From Metridium senile (taxonomy: Eukaryota > Cnidaria > Anthozoa > Actiniaria > Metridiidae): a stretch of 64,000 nucleotides of DNA. Shown piece after piece: positions 33,172 through 55,970 of this stretch. Each line of letters opens with the position of its first letter. The first letter of the stretch is position 1. Location of the stretch: contig OX459100.1 of the NCBI GenBank assembly GCA_949775045.1, forward strand, positions 15,679,396-15,743,395, written 5' to 3'. The position numbers were made by a program, and so were the translations under genes. The notes below the pieces were generated by a model that was given only the letters and a program-made list of their open reading frames with translations, had not been told where the DNA came from and did not search any database.

Positions 33172-35310
33172 ATGGACGTGGAAGACGAATCGGACAGCGA
33201 TTTGAATCAAACTGCTTGTAATTGTGAACAGGTATGCTGACTAATTTAATTATCACCTTTCGTTTTAATGGGAATGCTGTCATGAATCGATTTTTTACCG
33301 CTAACAAATTGCAACTTGTCTCTACAGCTGACTTGCGAAGACATACCTGGTTCTTCGTTGACTCTAGAAAAGTTAGAAAAATACAAGAAAAACGAGCTTG
33401 TGTTTTGGTTAAAGTGCCGTGAAATAAAGCGGAAGTCAGCTGAGACAAAAGCTGAGCTTATTTCAAAGTAAGTATCAACCAAACGTGATTAAATTTTGAT
33501 TGTTTGCACACAATAGTAATATTGGTTAGTTTTGTCAAATATTAAAGTACATGTTAACCGCCCAGCGATATGTTTTCTAAAACGATTTCTTATACCTTGT
33601 CTCATCAGGGTAAGGCACAACTTCGATCTTCAACACCCAATTATCGACCCCGATCCCGGGAAATGTTATTCTAAAGCCAAAAGAATGAAATGTGACAAGT
33701 GCTGTGAGGAACGCGAAGCAGAATCAAGTACTGAAGTCAGTCAAGCTTCGAAGTCAGATTTAGTGGAAAACTGGAGCTCTGGCACATCTTACCTACCGAA
33801 GAAGTTTTCATATATCAACATTGTTAATCATGCGAAAAAGAGTGGCAGGAATTCAAGTAGTTATGTTGAAAAACCCCTTGAAAAAGGTTACAAGTTCTTT
33901 TATGAGAATTATGTGCATGATGTGTTGATGTTTGCATTACAAAATGAAGTCCACATTAAAGGCAAATGTTATCGTTCACAAAAAAAAAGTTTGAGCCCAC
34001 ATAGTGTTGTAGTAAAATTAGCAGTGGATGGGAATGTAATTAATGGCAAGTGTTCTTGCGTTGCTGGTGCTAATGGCTATTGTAATCATACAATGGCATT
34101 ATTATATCTGATTGATCACACAATAAAAATAAAGGCTAAAAGTTTTCCTGTAGTTGGGACATGTACAGACAACCCACAACAATGGCATAAACCCAGAACC
34201 CAGGGAATTCACCCAGATCCCATTATGGGTTACACAGTAACAAACCCAAAGTATGGTGCAAAAAAGTCAGGGGGTGTGAAATGTACACTTTATGAGGCAA
34301 GACAACCTGTCATTAGGAACAATGAAGGGGCTATTGAATTACAATACAGTCTTGCAGAAATAAACCCTGCTTTGGGATTCTGTACTGTGTTTTCTGATAG
34401 CCCATCTACTAAGCAAATAACATTAAATGATTCAAAGGTTCCTGTTGGAAGTGCTTTAAGTTACCAACTTTCTTTGACTGAAGGAAACTTCCAAGTTATA
34501 ACAAATTTTCCTCCCCTACTTACTATACCAGGTATATCTATACAAGATAACTTTCCAAGTTTGCCATATGATAAGGAAGTAATTAAAGCTGTAGGATTAC
34601 AAATGCCTCTTAATGTTGAGGAGAGTCAATTTATTGATAACTTACAAGTCACTAACCCATCATATATTGAAGAAAACACTAGAGGACAGAGTGATAACTT
34701 ACTTTGGTTTAATGTAAGAAAACACAGATTAACTAGCAGCAATTTTGGACAAGTATGCAAGAGAAAAACTGGTTTAAGTCAAACAAAGTTTGTTGACACT
34801 CTTTTAACACACAAAGATCTATCAAATGTATCATCTATAAAGTATGGCAAAGATAATGAAGCTAAAGCTGCAGATAAATATGTTAATTACATGAAAGCAT
34901 CAGGAAATCCAGTTAAGATATCAGAGAGTGGTGTTATTGTATGTCAACAGATGCCCTGGCTGGCTGCATCACCTGATAGAAAAGTGATTGACAAGGGCTA
35001 TGGCCTAGTAGAAATCAAATGTCCTTACACATTAAGAAATCTTACTCCAGAAGAGGCATGCAAGGAGCCCACTTTTTATTGTGATCTTATCAATGGAAAG
35101 CCACAACTCCAACGAAGTCATATTTACTATTATCAAATACAAGGACAACTTGGTATATGTGGCTTGAAATGGTGTGACTTTGTTTGCTTCTTTACTAAAG
35201 GCCTTATCATTGAGCGAGTACAATTTGATGAACATTTCTGGGAAGCAATGATTACAAAGTTGACAGCCTATTATCAGCAACATATCATGCACAATGCCAT
35301 GAAACTTTAA
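33172..35310 (+). CDS. ISL2EU accessory protein: SAP-like, SWIM zinc finger and YqaJ exonuclease
   Basis: Three exons with good splice sites: 33172-33231, 33328-33467 and 33609-35310, giving about 633 residues. ATG at 33172 is the first in frame and lies 45 bases after the terminal repeat. Near residue 30-65 a SAP-like helix pair (LEKYKKNELVFWL...KAELISK) may bind DNA. A SWIM finger (CSCVAGANGYCNH) lies near residue 213. The C-terminal third is a YqaJ/lambda-exonuclease fold: RLTSSNFGQ near 440, YGKDNEAKAADKY, SPD near 523, EIKCP near 535-539 and YYYQIQGQL near 575. The Asp and Glu-x-Lys are the metal-binding catalytic set. It probably acts in the nucleus on DNA ends during transposition or repair; that role is inferred. 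All catalytic residues are present. Confidence 0.85.
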
Positions 35311-36163
35311 AGTTTTGAATAGATAATGAATGGCCATTTGTTAAATATATCAGAGAGAGCAAAATATATATTCCATATATATACACGGGGGAGACTATAT
35401 ATATATGCCTCATCAGGTTTTGGCCTCTTAAATCAACTAATTAATTAAATCAACAGCTCAAAAGGAGAAATAATAGCCAGCCAGTCAGTGCAATGTTAAT
35501 ATTATCACAGCTACTGTAATTCAGTGTTGAAGTGAGGACATTAAACTAATTAACTCTAATAGAGTGCTTACACTATGTCCATGAAATAGAATCTAAATAG
35601 TTCCTACATATTAGTTTTTATTTAGTGACTATTAGTCACTATCACTCAACTGGAACAGCTTTAGTAACAATAGACCACAAGACACAATTGCAAGGGAAAT
35701 CAAATACTCAAAACCATAGAAAGTTAATACTTTATTCATTGTGTATTGTTACTAAAGCTGTTCCAGTTGAGTGATAGTGACTAATAGTCACTAAATAAAA
35801 ACTATTAGTTAGTAACTATTTAGATTTTATTTCATGGACATAGTGTAAGCACTCTAGTGTTTGCAGTATTACAATGATATTTGAAAGAGTGCTTGCATTA
35901 GGTCCATTACATCAATAGTACTAAATATCTTGTTTTCAATCATTTAATAAGAGCTATTTTATAGCACTAAATTGGACCTAGTACAAACACTTCTAAATCA
36001 CCTATAATTTTATGCAATAACAACAGTAATGATAACACATGTAGAGTACAACCACTAAATAGTGTTGATTAAACAATAGAGAACAATAGAATTAGCATAA
36101 TTCAGCAGTATTTAATGGTATTTATGTTGCACATTTTAGTGTTTGTACTCTAGTACATCCTTA
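35311..36163. other. Region between the convergent ISL2EU genes, with a nested inverted repeat
   Basis: At 35561-35856 two arms of about 110 bases (AGAGTGCTTACACTATGTCC start; GTTGAGTGATAGTGACTAAT within) form a foldback. A diverged smaller copy of the same ends lies near 35885-36000 (AGAGTGCTTGCATTAGGTCC). The foldback may be a nested MITE or a part of the transposon. No coding frame. Confidence 0.55.
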
Positions 36164-37870
36164 TTAAGAAATAATTGGGTTTTGAAATAATGTCAAGAGT
36201 GCACATACAGTCCATACCTGATTAATAGAACCAGCTAAAGATAAAGGTATAACCTGATCAAAAATGTGAAAGTTTTTAACTTTGTTGATCGCCCTCTCTA
36301 CATGAATTCTCTCAGCTGCGATCTGCTGTGTGCTAGCAACATCATCTGATGACATCTGATCTTGCATATGCAAGAATGGAGGCAAGTTGAGTTTAACTCC
36401 AAGGGGTTCGAGCAAATCTTCAATATCAAATCCCTTGTCAGCCATAACACTGTCTCCTTTTTCAAAGGGAAGCTTTAGAAACCCACTGCGCACGGTGATC
36501 TCTTTGTCAGATATTGATCCTGTGTATAACTGTGAGATAAAAGTAGTACTGCCACCGGGAGAAATGCCAATAAGCCCCTTGAGTGTGTTTGCACTCTTGT
36601 AGTTTGAGTAAGTTTGAGATTTTAACACCAATGAGGAAGGCATCTCCATCTTAATTTCAGTAGCATCGATGATGACTCTTGTGTCAGGATACTTTTGTTT
36701 GAATGACTCTGGCATGTTTTCAATGACTTTCTCTTTGCTAGGCCATATACATAAGGAACCCAGTCTTAAATACAGAAAATTTGACCAGGAAATAACAATG
36801 TTGCTTACAGTACCAATTGAAATTTTGAACCTGTAACTGAGATCAAGTTCAAAAAGTCCAACTCTAACCCTACAAAGGAAAAGAAAAAACTGATTTGAAG
36901 GGCTGAGTTTTCTTGGTCTTCCAATTTTGGCTCCCAGACTATCATCTAATTCTTCCATTGCTTCATTTCTGTTGTACACAAGATTCTCACCCTTGGCACC
37001 TGGGTTAAGGTATCTCAGCAGATCATTAAAAACTTGAGAGTTGGAGAATCCTGTATAAAAGCTAATATCTTTATCTTTAATATTTTCAATTGAGAATTCC
37101 ATTTTACCGGCAGCATTTTCTAATTCATCAATTTTCAGCTCGGCTGACTTTAACTGTTCCTTCAACAAAAGAACTTCAGCATTTAGTTGAGAAATAGTCT
37201 CTTCCAATCTCAGTATCTCACTTTGATCGTTTGGCTCAGAGTTATTATCGATGACTCCACAAGCGTCTTCGTCATGTTCATTTGTAATTACATGATCAGT
37301 GACAGAAGTTGTACTAGTACATGTTGTGTCGCGTTTCTGGCTGGCGAGCTTGTTAAGCTTACGTTTTTTCGGTACTGCAGGTAAAAGCGAGGGCCTATGT
37401 TCCCAGCATTTGAATACAGAGGGAAGACGGTCTGGGATTAATTTCCATCTACCAGAAAAACCTGACTTTTCCATGTCCTCGTCCGTGAAATGCATCGAAC
37501 AGACGACAGTGTGTCTCTTCACCTAACATAAAAGCATATTACTAAAGTTAGACAGTTCATTTATCAGTTATTATGCTAGTAAAAGAGACTATTACTGTAC
37601 CTGGAAGTTCGAGTCCTCGTCGCGTTTTATTCGGTGGAGCCATGCTTTTTTAAGTTCTTTAGAATCGGGTATCTTATGATAGGTGACATTTCTTTGGCGG
37701 ATTGGATCGAAGACTTCTCCGTAAGACGTGCACAGAGGCACGGCACAGTTACGATGGTTTGACCCTGAAAAAAAGACCGTTATCAACTATAAGTTCGAAA
37801 AACAAGAGTTATCGTTTCTCTAAAGAAAAAATTTCTTTGAAATACCTTTTTTCTGCTCAGTTTCGGCCAT
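36164..37870 (-). CDS. ISL2EU transposase: THAP zinc finger, coiled coil and DDE_Tnp_4 domain
   Basis: Three exons on the minus strand: 37870-37846 (MAETEQKK), 37764-37601 and 37522-36164, joined by standard GT-AG introns into about 515 residues. Residues 10-100 form a THAP DNA-binding domain: CAVPLC, KAWLHRI, then VVCSMHF and RLPSVF. A coiled coil follows (ILRLEETISQLNAEVLLLK, about 165-205), then a helix-turn-helix (ISIGTVSNIVISW) and the RNase-H-fold catalytic domain. The acidic triad is visible in RVIIDATEI (about 348), VMADKGFDI (about 424) and RIHVERAI (about 472). It would bind the terminal repeats and cut and join DNA. No stop or frameshift; all three acidic residues are kept. HARBI1 is the best-known host relative of this fold. 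Confidence 0.88.
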
Positions 37871-38381
37871 TCTTTTAAAGAGGGAATTGTCAAATGTCCT
37901 TTTGTTTACATTACTTTGTAGCTTTGTAGCCAGACCTTTCCGCGCTTGACGTCATCCATAATTAATTCAAAATGGCGTCGCGACTTATTAAAAGGGTGTA
38001 TACCGCAACACTTTTGATCGGTAGCTTCTAGTCTTCATCTATTTATTATTTTATTTTATTTATTTCCCAAAGAGATACCGCAGTATAACTCAAAATAACA
38101 AAAAGAAGAAAACAGCATGGGGTACCTAAATTCACATGTTAGAATCACCTAGCAACCAGCAGCTGCGTGAGACAAACGAATAAGCAGTTTTATTTATTTT
38201 CACAAAGGAGTATTGCTACCCAACTAACCGGCTAAACCGATGCTGATTCACAATTAGGAAAAATATGTAACACTTAATATTAACCCAAAGACTATACTAA
38301 TTTAATATATTATACCTTGTAAAAGTCATTTTGTATACGTCAAATGAAGTCACAGACTTCACATACAACAAAGATCTATAC

Positions 38382-39360
38382 TTCTCAAACTCATTAATAA
38401 TTCATGAGCTAATCAACCAATGTGAGCACACCATTTGTACCACGTGCATGGGTTTGAAACCCCGATGAAACACGATTATAGGTTGACCGGTGTTTGAAAT
38501 ATTTTCATCACTAGTGATGAAAATATTTCTAAATCTACATAGTGGTGGGAAATCTGAAAATAATTAGTATTGCCTAGTTACCTACCTATTTTACTATCCT
38601 TTATTCCCTTATGTTTTTATCTATCTTACCTGACCTTTCTACCTAATTTACATTATTATTATTTTTACATTATTTTTTTTTCACTTTTTTATTGGCGTGT
38701 CCGAGTCTCGAACCTGCAACCCTTGGAGTTGAATTCCCTCTTCATACCAGCTGAGCTATTGGTGATTTGGTTGGAAGAGTATAGTCTTATTTCTCACGCC
38801 ATCAAAAACTCTGTATATATTATATCAGAAATTACACTGCCGTTAAGTACTCACATAAAAGACTTTATTCGCATCTTTAATGATCCCTACTGAAATTACA
38901 ACTTATATTTAAATGACAATTTGGATTATTCTCTAAAGAAAATGAAAAAAAACCCTTCTTATGTAGGTAGTTACAAGTTACAATTTGAAATATTGCTCAA
39001 CTGAACATTTTTAAGTCTTTTTGAACAACTTCAAGTAAGAACCCCGTAACACTCCTTTTTAACCCTACAGTATTTCGAAATCCAATAAATTCCGCACGAG
39101 AGGAATTCAAAAAAACTCTCATAATCCCAGGCAACATAATGAGTGACCTATTATATTATAAAGAACTAGCCACATTCCTGCATAATGAATTATTTATTCG
39201 ACTGAGAAGTAATTCCAAAAAGCTCGTGCTTCGTGTTTCATTAGGGTTTCCAAACACTCAAAAACAATAAAAGCACTCGGCCTACGGCCTCGTGCTTTCA
39301 AATGTTTTATCGTGTTTAGAAACCCTAATGAAACACTCGTACTCGTTTTTGAAATATTAC
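38382..39360. mobile_element. ~980-bp insertion in the 5' flank of copy 2, absent from the flank of copy 4
   Basis: The sister flank of copy 4 reads CAAAGATCTATACTTGAACA near 59805-59820. Here the same sequence is split after CTATACTT and resumes at TTGAACATCAGTACTTGG (39361). The insert contains a TTTCATCACTAGTGATGAAA palindrome near 38505, a tRNA-like head at 38695-38770, and a foldback at 39222-39346 (GTGTTTCATTAGGGTTTC and its complement). Probably several nested elements; borders rest on the paralogue comparison. Confidence 0.6.
38640..38775 (-). mobile_element. tRNA-derived SINE-like segment
   Basis: On the minus strand an A-box-like TAGCTCAGCTGG (38758-38747) is followed about 33 bases on by a B-box-like GGTTCGAGACTCG (38714-38702), then A-rich DNA (GCCAATAAAAAAGTG). 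These are RNA polymerase III internal promoter boxes. The T arm does not pair properly, so it is not a functional tRNA. Confidence 0.5.
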
Positions 39361-39716
39361 TTGAACATCAGTACTTGGTTTATTTACTTGTTATTTCCTA
39401 ATTGTCATTGATTGTTTTACTTTTTTCTATTTTATCACTTTTCACTATTATTAGCTATTCTTAAATACATAATGTTAGTCTATTTGTTTTGAATATATTT
39501 TCTTTTATTTTTATAATAATTAATTTAAACACTGCCTATTATAATCTTAACTTGTTTTTACATGTTCGCGAACGCCTACACTACTTATTGACTTATGGTT
39601 CATGCATATACTGCATGTGATTACCGCATTCAAGCTTCGAGTCTCTGCATCTACTACTACTTCGCATTGTGGTGCGAAGAAATCAGAAACTCTCTTTTGA
39701 AGCAGTGATTGCAATC

Positions 39717-47231
<7,515 letters not shown>

Positions 47232-47377
47232 GGTATTACTTTTATTATTTTATTAAAAAATCAATATGTGAGTTGAGTACTGTATTATACAGCAATCATA
47301 GAACTGTAACGTCCCGTAACGTCCCGTACGGAATTTTGTCGGTGAAATAAGCGTAGTTCGACCTTTTAATTAAAACT

Positions 47378-47572
47378 AGACGCTCTATGAGCGTGAAGTC
47401 GGGCTAGTCATAAAATCAACACAGGACGCTAAACAATTCTTATTTGGGCTTCCTGTGTTCGTTCCCAAAGCATCATGGGGGACTATACGCGACATGACAG
47501 ATAGATATATAGATACATACATAGATTGACTAAAAGGTAAACCAAGAGTCGGGCCTTCTAGCCCAACTAATA
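47378..47572 (-). mobile_element. Element M2, copy 2, in the 3' UTR intron of gene copy 2
   Basis: Reverse-orientation copy of 5366-5570. In copy 1 the same place reads TTAATTAAAATAACGACC without it (28661-28678), so this is a filled site against a nearly clean empty site; only one or two bases could be duplicated. Confidence 0.7.
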
Positions 47573-48300
47573 ACGACAATTAAATGAAGTGGCTGGATTA
47601 TTATGGGCATCAAAATTCAGTCTACAAAAATATTATTAAGTATTATTAATGAAATACTGAATGATAATGATCAATGCGTAAAGCAAATGCGAAACTGTTT
47701 TTCTCATCATTTTTATTTCTATCTTTTTTTAGTGTATTCCATGTACGCCAAGAAAGGACAATGGACAAGAAAAGACACCTAATGTTAAAAATATTAAGAA
47801 TAAAGTTTCAATGAATTAATGTTGTTAGACTGTAGAGTAAACATTGTTAAGATAAAACTAAGCTAAAAATAAAGATATTGCATTGAAATGATGAATTCAT
47901 TTGTGTTTACTGAAACTTAAAAAGCCAAACAATTACAAACACAGATTGTCCAAGGAGATAGAAAAACAGAAAGGAATTATTGGCATACATTTTAACACGA
48001 TTAATCAAGGTGTTTAAAATCATTATTCTTAATTGTCAAGAATATGGGGGAGCACAACAAAATGGACAAAAACCGCAAAACCGCACAACAAAATGGACAA
48101 AAACCGCAAGATTTGTAAAACCGCAGACATAAATGAAGAAAACCACACAACCGCACCCAAAATAACGCGAAACCGCATCACCACAAACCATTACAGCCCA
48201 TCATGGAGGTTATTGTTGAGATATTATTGGCATACATCTAAAGACGAATAATCGTGGTGCTTACAACCATTTAATGTGTTTGACTTTATCAAAAAGGACT
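47573..48300. repeat. 3' flank of copy 2, shared with copies 1 and 3
   Basis: Includes the inferred last non-coding exon (acceptor near 47731) and AATAAA near 47799. The AACCGCA-rich block (48055-48190) is partly duplicated here. Homology to the other flanks ends near 48300. Confidence 0.6.
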
Positions 48301-48656
48301 TGGTTTATACTTTGCTGAAATTAAAAAAAAACCCACTTATTTACAGTAATTGTTTCCTTCGCCCCTCTCCCCCTCCTTCGTTTTTTTTTGTGTTTTTTTT
48401 TTTTTTTTTGCACTCGTCTGTGTTAGGTTTCGCGCGGCCATATCGGTAACACAGCTATCCCAAAACAGCTTTTTCCGTCCCCCTAAAACAAACTCTTGCT
48501 ACGCAGGCTAGTTCGAAGCATAACAACATTCCTTTTTAAAACATTTTATCTACGCCGGCTAACTAGTACAGACCTATACCATATTTTTTAGTCCAAATCA
48601 GGAGTTTCCCCTTGGCTGACCTGGTAATATTTTACCCTTGTCTTTTGTCAACACAA

Positions 48657-49045
48657 ATGGAAACTGGAGTATATTGAATAAACTAGTATAGTCTACGACG
48701 GTGTTTGATATAAACGATAGGTAATATAAAGTGAAACTAGCGAGTAAACTAGTATAGGCTGCGACGGTGTTTGATATAAACGATAGGTAATAGAATGAAA
48801 CTAGAGAGTAAACTAGTATAGGCTGCGTCGGTGTTTGATATAAACGATATGTAATAGAATAAAACTAGCGAGTAAACTAGTATAGGATGCGACGGTGTTT
48901 GATATAAATGATAGGTAATAGAATGAAACTAGCGAGTAAACTAGTATAGGCTGCGTCGGTGTTTAATATAAACGATATGAAACTAGCGAGTAAACTAGTA
49001 TAGACTGCGCCGGTGTTTGATATAGACGATGGTAATAAAATGAAA
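48657..49045 (+). repeat. Tandem ~64-bp array made of the head of the hammerhead-like foldback family
   Basis: Six units of GTAAACTAGTATAGGCTGCG plus GGTGTTTGATATAAACGATA plus GGTAATAGAATGAAACTAGC, at a spacing of about 64. The array starts with the AATGGAAAC terminus of the family and ends in TGAAATTTGTAACACCGTAA, then leaves the family sequence before the ribozyme-like part. Confidence 0.8.
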
Positions 49046-49152
49046 TTTGTAACACCGTAAAACACAGTTTTCTGGTTTTATTAACACTAAGGTGGCTCAC
49101 AATTATGATTACAAGTTGGTGTTTTATTAACAAGACTATATCAACTCGTCTC

Positions 49153-49317
49153 TAGCCTGCAGAACAGGCATTGTTGTAAAGCTTTGGGGAAAATCGAGAT
49201 TTGGGGCTCCTGTGTTATCTGGATACTCGCGAAAAAACATAGGGCCTCGTTACAACACAGGAACCCCAGAAACCATAAACTCATAAACTCCACAAGAACG
49301 CTCGTTTTGCAGGCTAA
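49153..49317. mobile_element. Short inverted-repeat element with TAGCCTGC ends
   Basis: TAGCCTGCAGAACAGGC at the left and GTTTTGCAGGCTA at the right, with a second internal pair (GGGGCTCCTGTGTT / AACACAGGAACCCC). No target duplication is evident. Ends resemble 19800-20552. Confidence 0.5.
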
Positions 49318-50633
49318 TTCGGATCACTTGCGCTCTCAACTGTCAGACACAGGCTACACTGTTTTCATGTTGATAGGTGATACTTTAGGTAAGCCTTTGT
49401 AGACATTACCAGAAGTCAGGTCGACACGTCTCATTAACAAAGAAACGGTAGTCATCGTGTGGGGAGACGTCCTTCATGCCTGCAGCGACCTAGGACAATA
49501 AACATAGGGACCATTAGATATTTGATGCTTTAAAACTGTGAACTCCTCATTTGTAAAATCAAGGTTTTTATATTTAAGATATAAGTAATTGTACGTCTAA
49601 TTGGTACAGATTTTTGTTCTGTAAATTGTAAGAAAATGTTTGTCTCAAAGTTGTATTCTTGATTGTAATTTTTCACTCTGTATTCATATCATCTTGTATT
49701 TTTTATCTCATTGTCAGAGTATTGTTATGGATAGACTCACTATTCTTGTAAATAGTTGCAAGAAAACAATTAAAAAACAGTATTTACTCAATATATTGTT
49801 TGATTTGTGGTTTGATTAGTAGATTTGTCCATACAGGTTACATACTGCCTTTGCATGTTCGAACATCTTCAATTTGGGAAAATATCAACATTTGTTGATA
49901 AGCAGTTGCTAAGCAACCAATATTTAAATGAGCACAAAACAGTTGTTTTTGGAGATTTGTGCCAAAAGAAAAAAAAGATAGAAAAAATAAATAATTGAAA
50001 AGGATAATATTACTAAAAGAATAAAAAATAGTAGAGATAAAAACAACTGCAATGAATTTTCGATCTCGTATTTAGTAAAAAAAAATACGTTTATCTGGAA
50101 TACAGCCGCCCCCACCCCTCCCCCCACACAGGCTATTATCTGGTTACATACAGCTGTTTGGGCTTCCTGTGTAATACACTTGTGGTGGTGAAGATATATA
50201 GGGCTGTACAATCACTAGCTTTATAAATAAAGATACTTGTAACACTTTAATTTCGAGATTTGAGAATGACAAGTTTCGTGTCACTTTGTATTCTAGATTT
50301 GAAAAGAAATTGGTCATTTGATTTTAACGATTTTGCCGATCCCTTTTGACTATTTGACACTTATATTAAACGAGACCATCTAAAATCTTTCGCCGTTAAT
50401 TTGTATTTCCAACTGTAGCAAAAACAGTAACTCAACGGTAACGATGAATAGAAATAGACTGTCGTCAACACGAACCTTCAACGTCAATTTACAGTTATGT
50501 CAATTTTAAGTCTAGATGAATTTACGCATTAAATTCACTTTTATATATACAGTCAAAGGACACGAAGCGTGCCCGTCTAGACTGCATTATTCGTTTTATT
50601 ATTCGATTCTTGACTTCATTCTTCGTTTTCCAG

Positions 50634-51896
50634 AATTCCGTTAAAGTATTCAAAAACTGAATGAAACCTCTTTAAATCCAGCTCACGGAATAATCAGATT
50701 TATTATCTATATTTACAATAGTATCAATTATTTTTGATATCATAATTATTTATATGAATCTCGAGAAGGTTGAAAAACGAAGAATGAAGTCAACATTCGA
50801 ATAATGAAATGAATAATGCAGTCTAGACGGGCACGCTTCATGTCCTTTGACTGTAAGTGTAAAGAGCTTTCGTTTGGACACTTAATTTTCGCGCATGTAA
50901 TTTTTGCGACATCAATTTCTCGCGATTTTTTGTAGCCTGCGTAGCGGCTCTCTAGGGGGAGGGGGAGGGAGAGCAAGGGGCCCCCTCTTCGTCTTTTCCC
51001 CTCTCCCTCCCCCTAGAGAGCCGCTACTTTTTTATTTTAATTAAAAGGCAAAAGAAAATAACTCAAGCTGAAATCTTTGTTTTGCTATTTATTGAGATTG
51101 TGTGTTTTGTCTTTTAATTAATTCCTTTCCCACTAGATTACAAAAATCAGGACAACGTTCTTGCAATTAGGTGTATATCGAGATTAAAGTGTTGTACAGG
51201 CCCGCAGATGATCCCAGGCACGCAAATAAGAGACTATAGCCGGCCCGCATGTAACCCAGGGACTGATACGGAATCTGAAACCGAACTAAATGATAAAAAA
51301 ATAATAATAAATGATAAAAAAATCATGACAACCAACTTATTACACTGATATAATTTACCAAACATTCAGCCTGTACGCGTAGCCAGCCTCTCAAGGGGAT
51401 GGGAAGGGAAGAGGAGTGAGAGAAGGAGTTGGGGAGAGAAAGCGGTCACCCTTCTTTTCCTCTACCTCCCCCATCTTCTCACCTTCTCCCCTTCCCCCTC
51501 CCCCAGAGTCAACTATGCAGGCTAAAAATCATTATTCTTGTCAAGAATGTGGAGGTTTTGTTGTGATATTATGCACATACATCTAAACACGGATAATCCG
51601 GTGAGGTGCTTACAATCATTATTATTATCGTTTTTATAATTTGTGATTAACATTTTACTGAGAATAAAGAGAAACTTTATACACTGCATACAAAACAATC
51701 AAAGAGCACTTAACTTGACAAACATTTCAATATTAACTTGTTCTTACATGTTCAAACTGCTACACCATGCACTGAATCATATAGTACAGATATACTTTAG
51801 ATTACCGCATTCAAGGTTCGAGTCTCTGTATCTACCAGTTCGCTTCGTTTAAAGAAAAAGAATCAGAAACTCTCTTTTAAAGCAGTGATAACAGTC
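50634..51896. repeat. 5' flank of gene copy 3, duplicate of 23919-25186
   Basis: Almost base-for-base the same as the copy 1 flank, including the CTGCGTAGCGGCTCTCTAG palindrome (50938-51027), the GA-rich foldback and the ATT microsatellite (shorter here). A small open stretch conserved between the two flanks reflects recent duplication, not coding. Confidence 0.75.
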
Positions 51897-55565
<3,669 letters not shown>

Positions 55566-55679
55566 GGTATATTGTTATCATTTCATCAACAACAAAATAT
55601 GTGAGATGAGTGTCGTATATTGTCCCGTAACGTCCCGTAATGTCCTGTAACGTCCATTTACGTCCCTTACGGAATTTTG

Positions 55680-55970
55680 AAATGAATGAGCATAGACACA
55701 ACACAAGGCATGGGAACGAATATCGACTACCAATTGTTAAAACAAATTAGGCTGTCCTGTCATGCCATTAAAGAATGGAACAATCTAAGTGACGTTGTTA
55801 AACAATCTTCAAACATTTCTCAATTTAAGTCTTTTTTCTGAATGAACTATTTAAGTATGCAATTTAATTTTTAATTTTCATGCCATCATATGATGCATAA
55901 AAATTAGTTTACAGGACCTTCTTGAAAATCACTAAAGTGAAGGAGCATCCTGTTAAAATAAATAAAATAA
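55680..55970 (+). pseudogene. LINE 3'-end fragment in the 3' UTR intron of copy 3
   Basis: Two phases give RHGNEYRLPIVKT and then CHAIKEWNNLSDVVKQ..SQFKSFF, the pattern of the last residues of a LINE protein, ending TGA near 55841. The tail ends in AAAATAAATAAAATAAG. Copies 1 and 2 read GGAATTTTGTCGGTGAAATA here, so the fragment is an insertion. Confidence 0.6.

Larger units (their letters stand above)
33064..37999. mobile_element. Complete ISL2EU-type (Harbinger-related) DNA transposon
   Basis: A 4.9-kb element bounded by 64-bp terminal inverted repeats beginning ACACCCTTTTAATAAGTCG (33064-33127 and 37936-37999), which differ at one position. It carries two convergent genes: a YqaJ-nuclease protein on + and a THAP/DDE transposase on -. 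That pairing defines ISL2EU elements. Both genes are open through every inferred exon, so the copy may be autonomous and young. No clear target duplication is seen (left flank CAAGA, right flank ATACC). The duplicated block near 59310-59430 lacks the element but differs locally, so it is not a clean empty site. Confidence 0.85.
48301..50633. other. Spacer between the two A-B gene pairs
   Basis: No gene. It holds a T-run (48380-48410), an array of foldback heads (48657-49045), a short inverted-repeat element (49153-49317) and AT-rich DNA from 49400 on. Open stretches at 49184 and 49924 have no recognisable domain. Near 50505-50633 an inverted echo of the following flank appears (GAATGAAGTC words, TCTAGA, AGTCAAAGGACA), so the block start may be palindromic. 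Confidence 0.5.

Noticed and set aside
36387..37526. Plus-strand frames of 65-75 residues
   Set aside because: Antisense shadows of the transposase gene.
38695..38770. Functional tRNA gene on the minus strand
   Set aside because: A and B boxes are present but the T arm and acceptor stem do not pair; an A-rich tail suggests a SINE.
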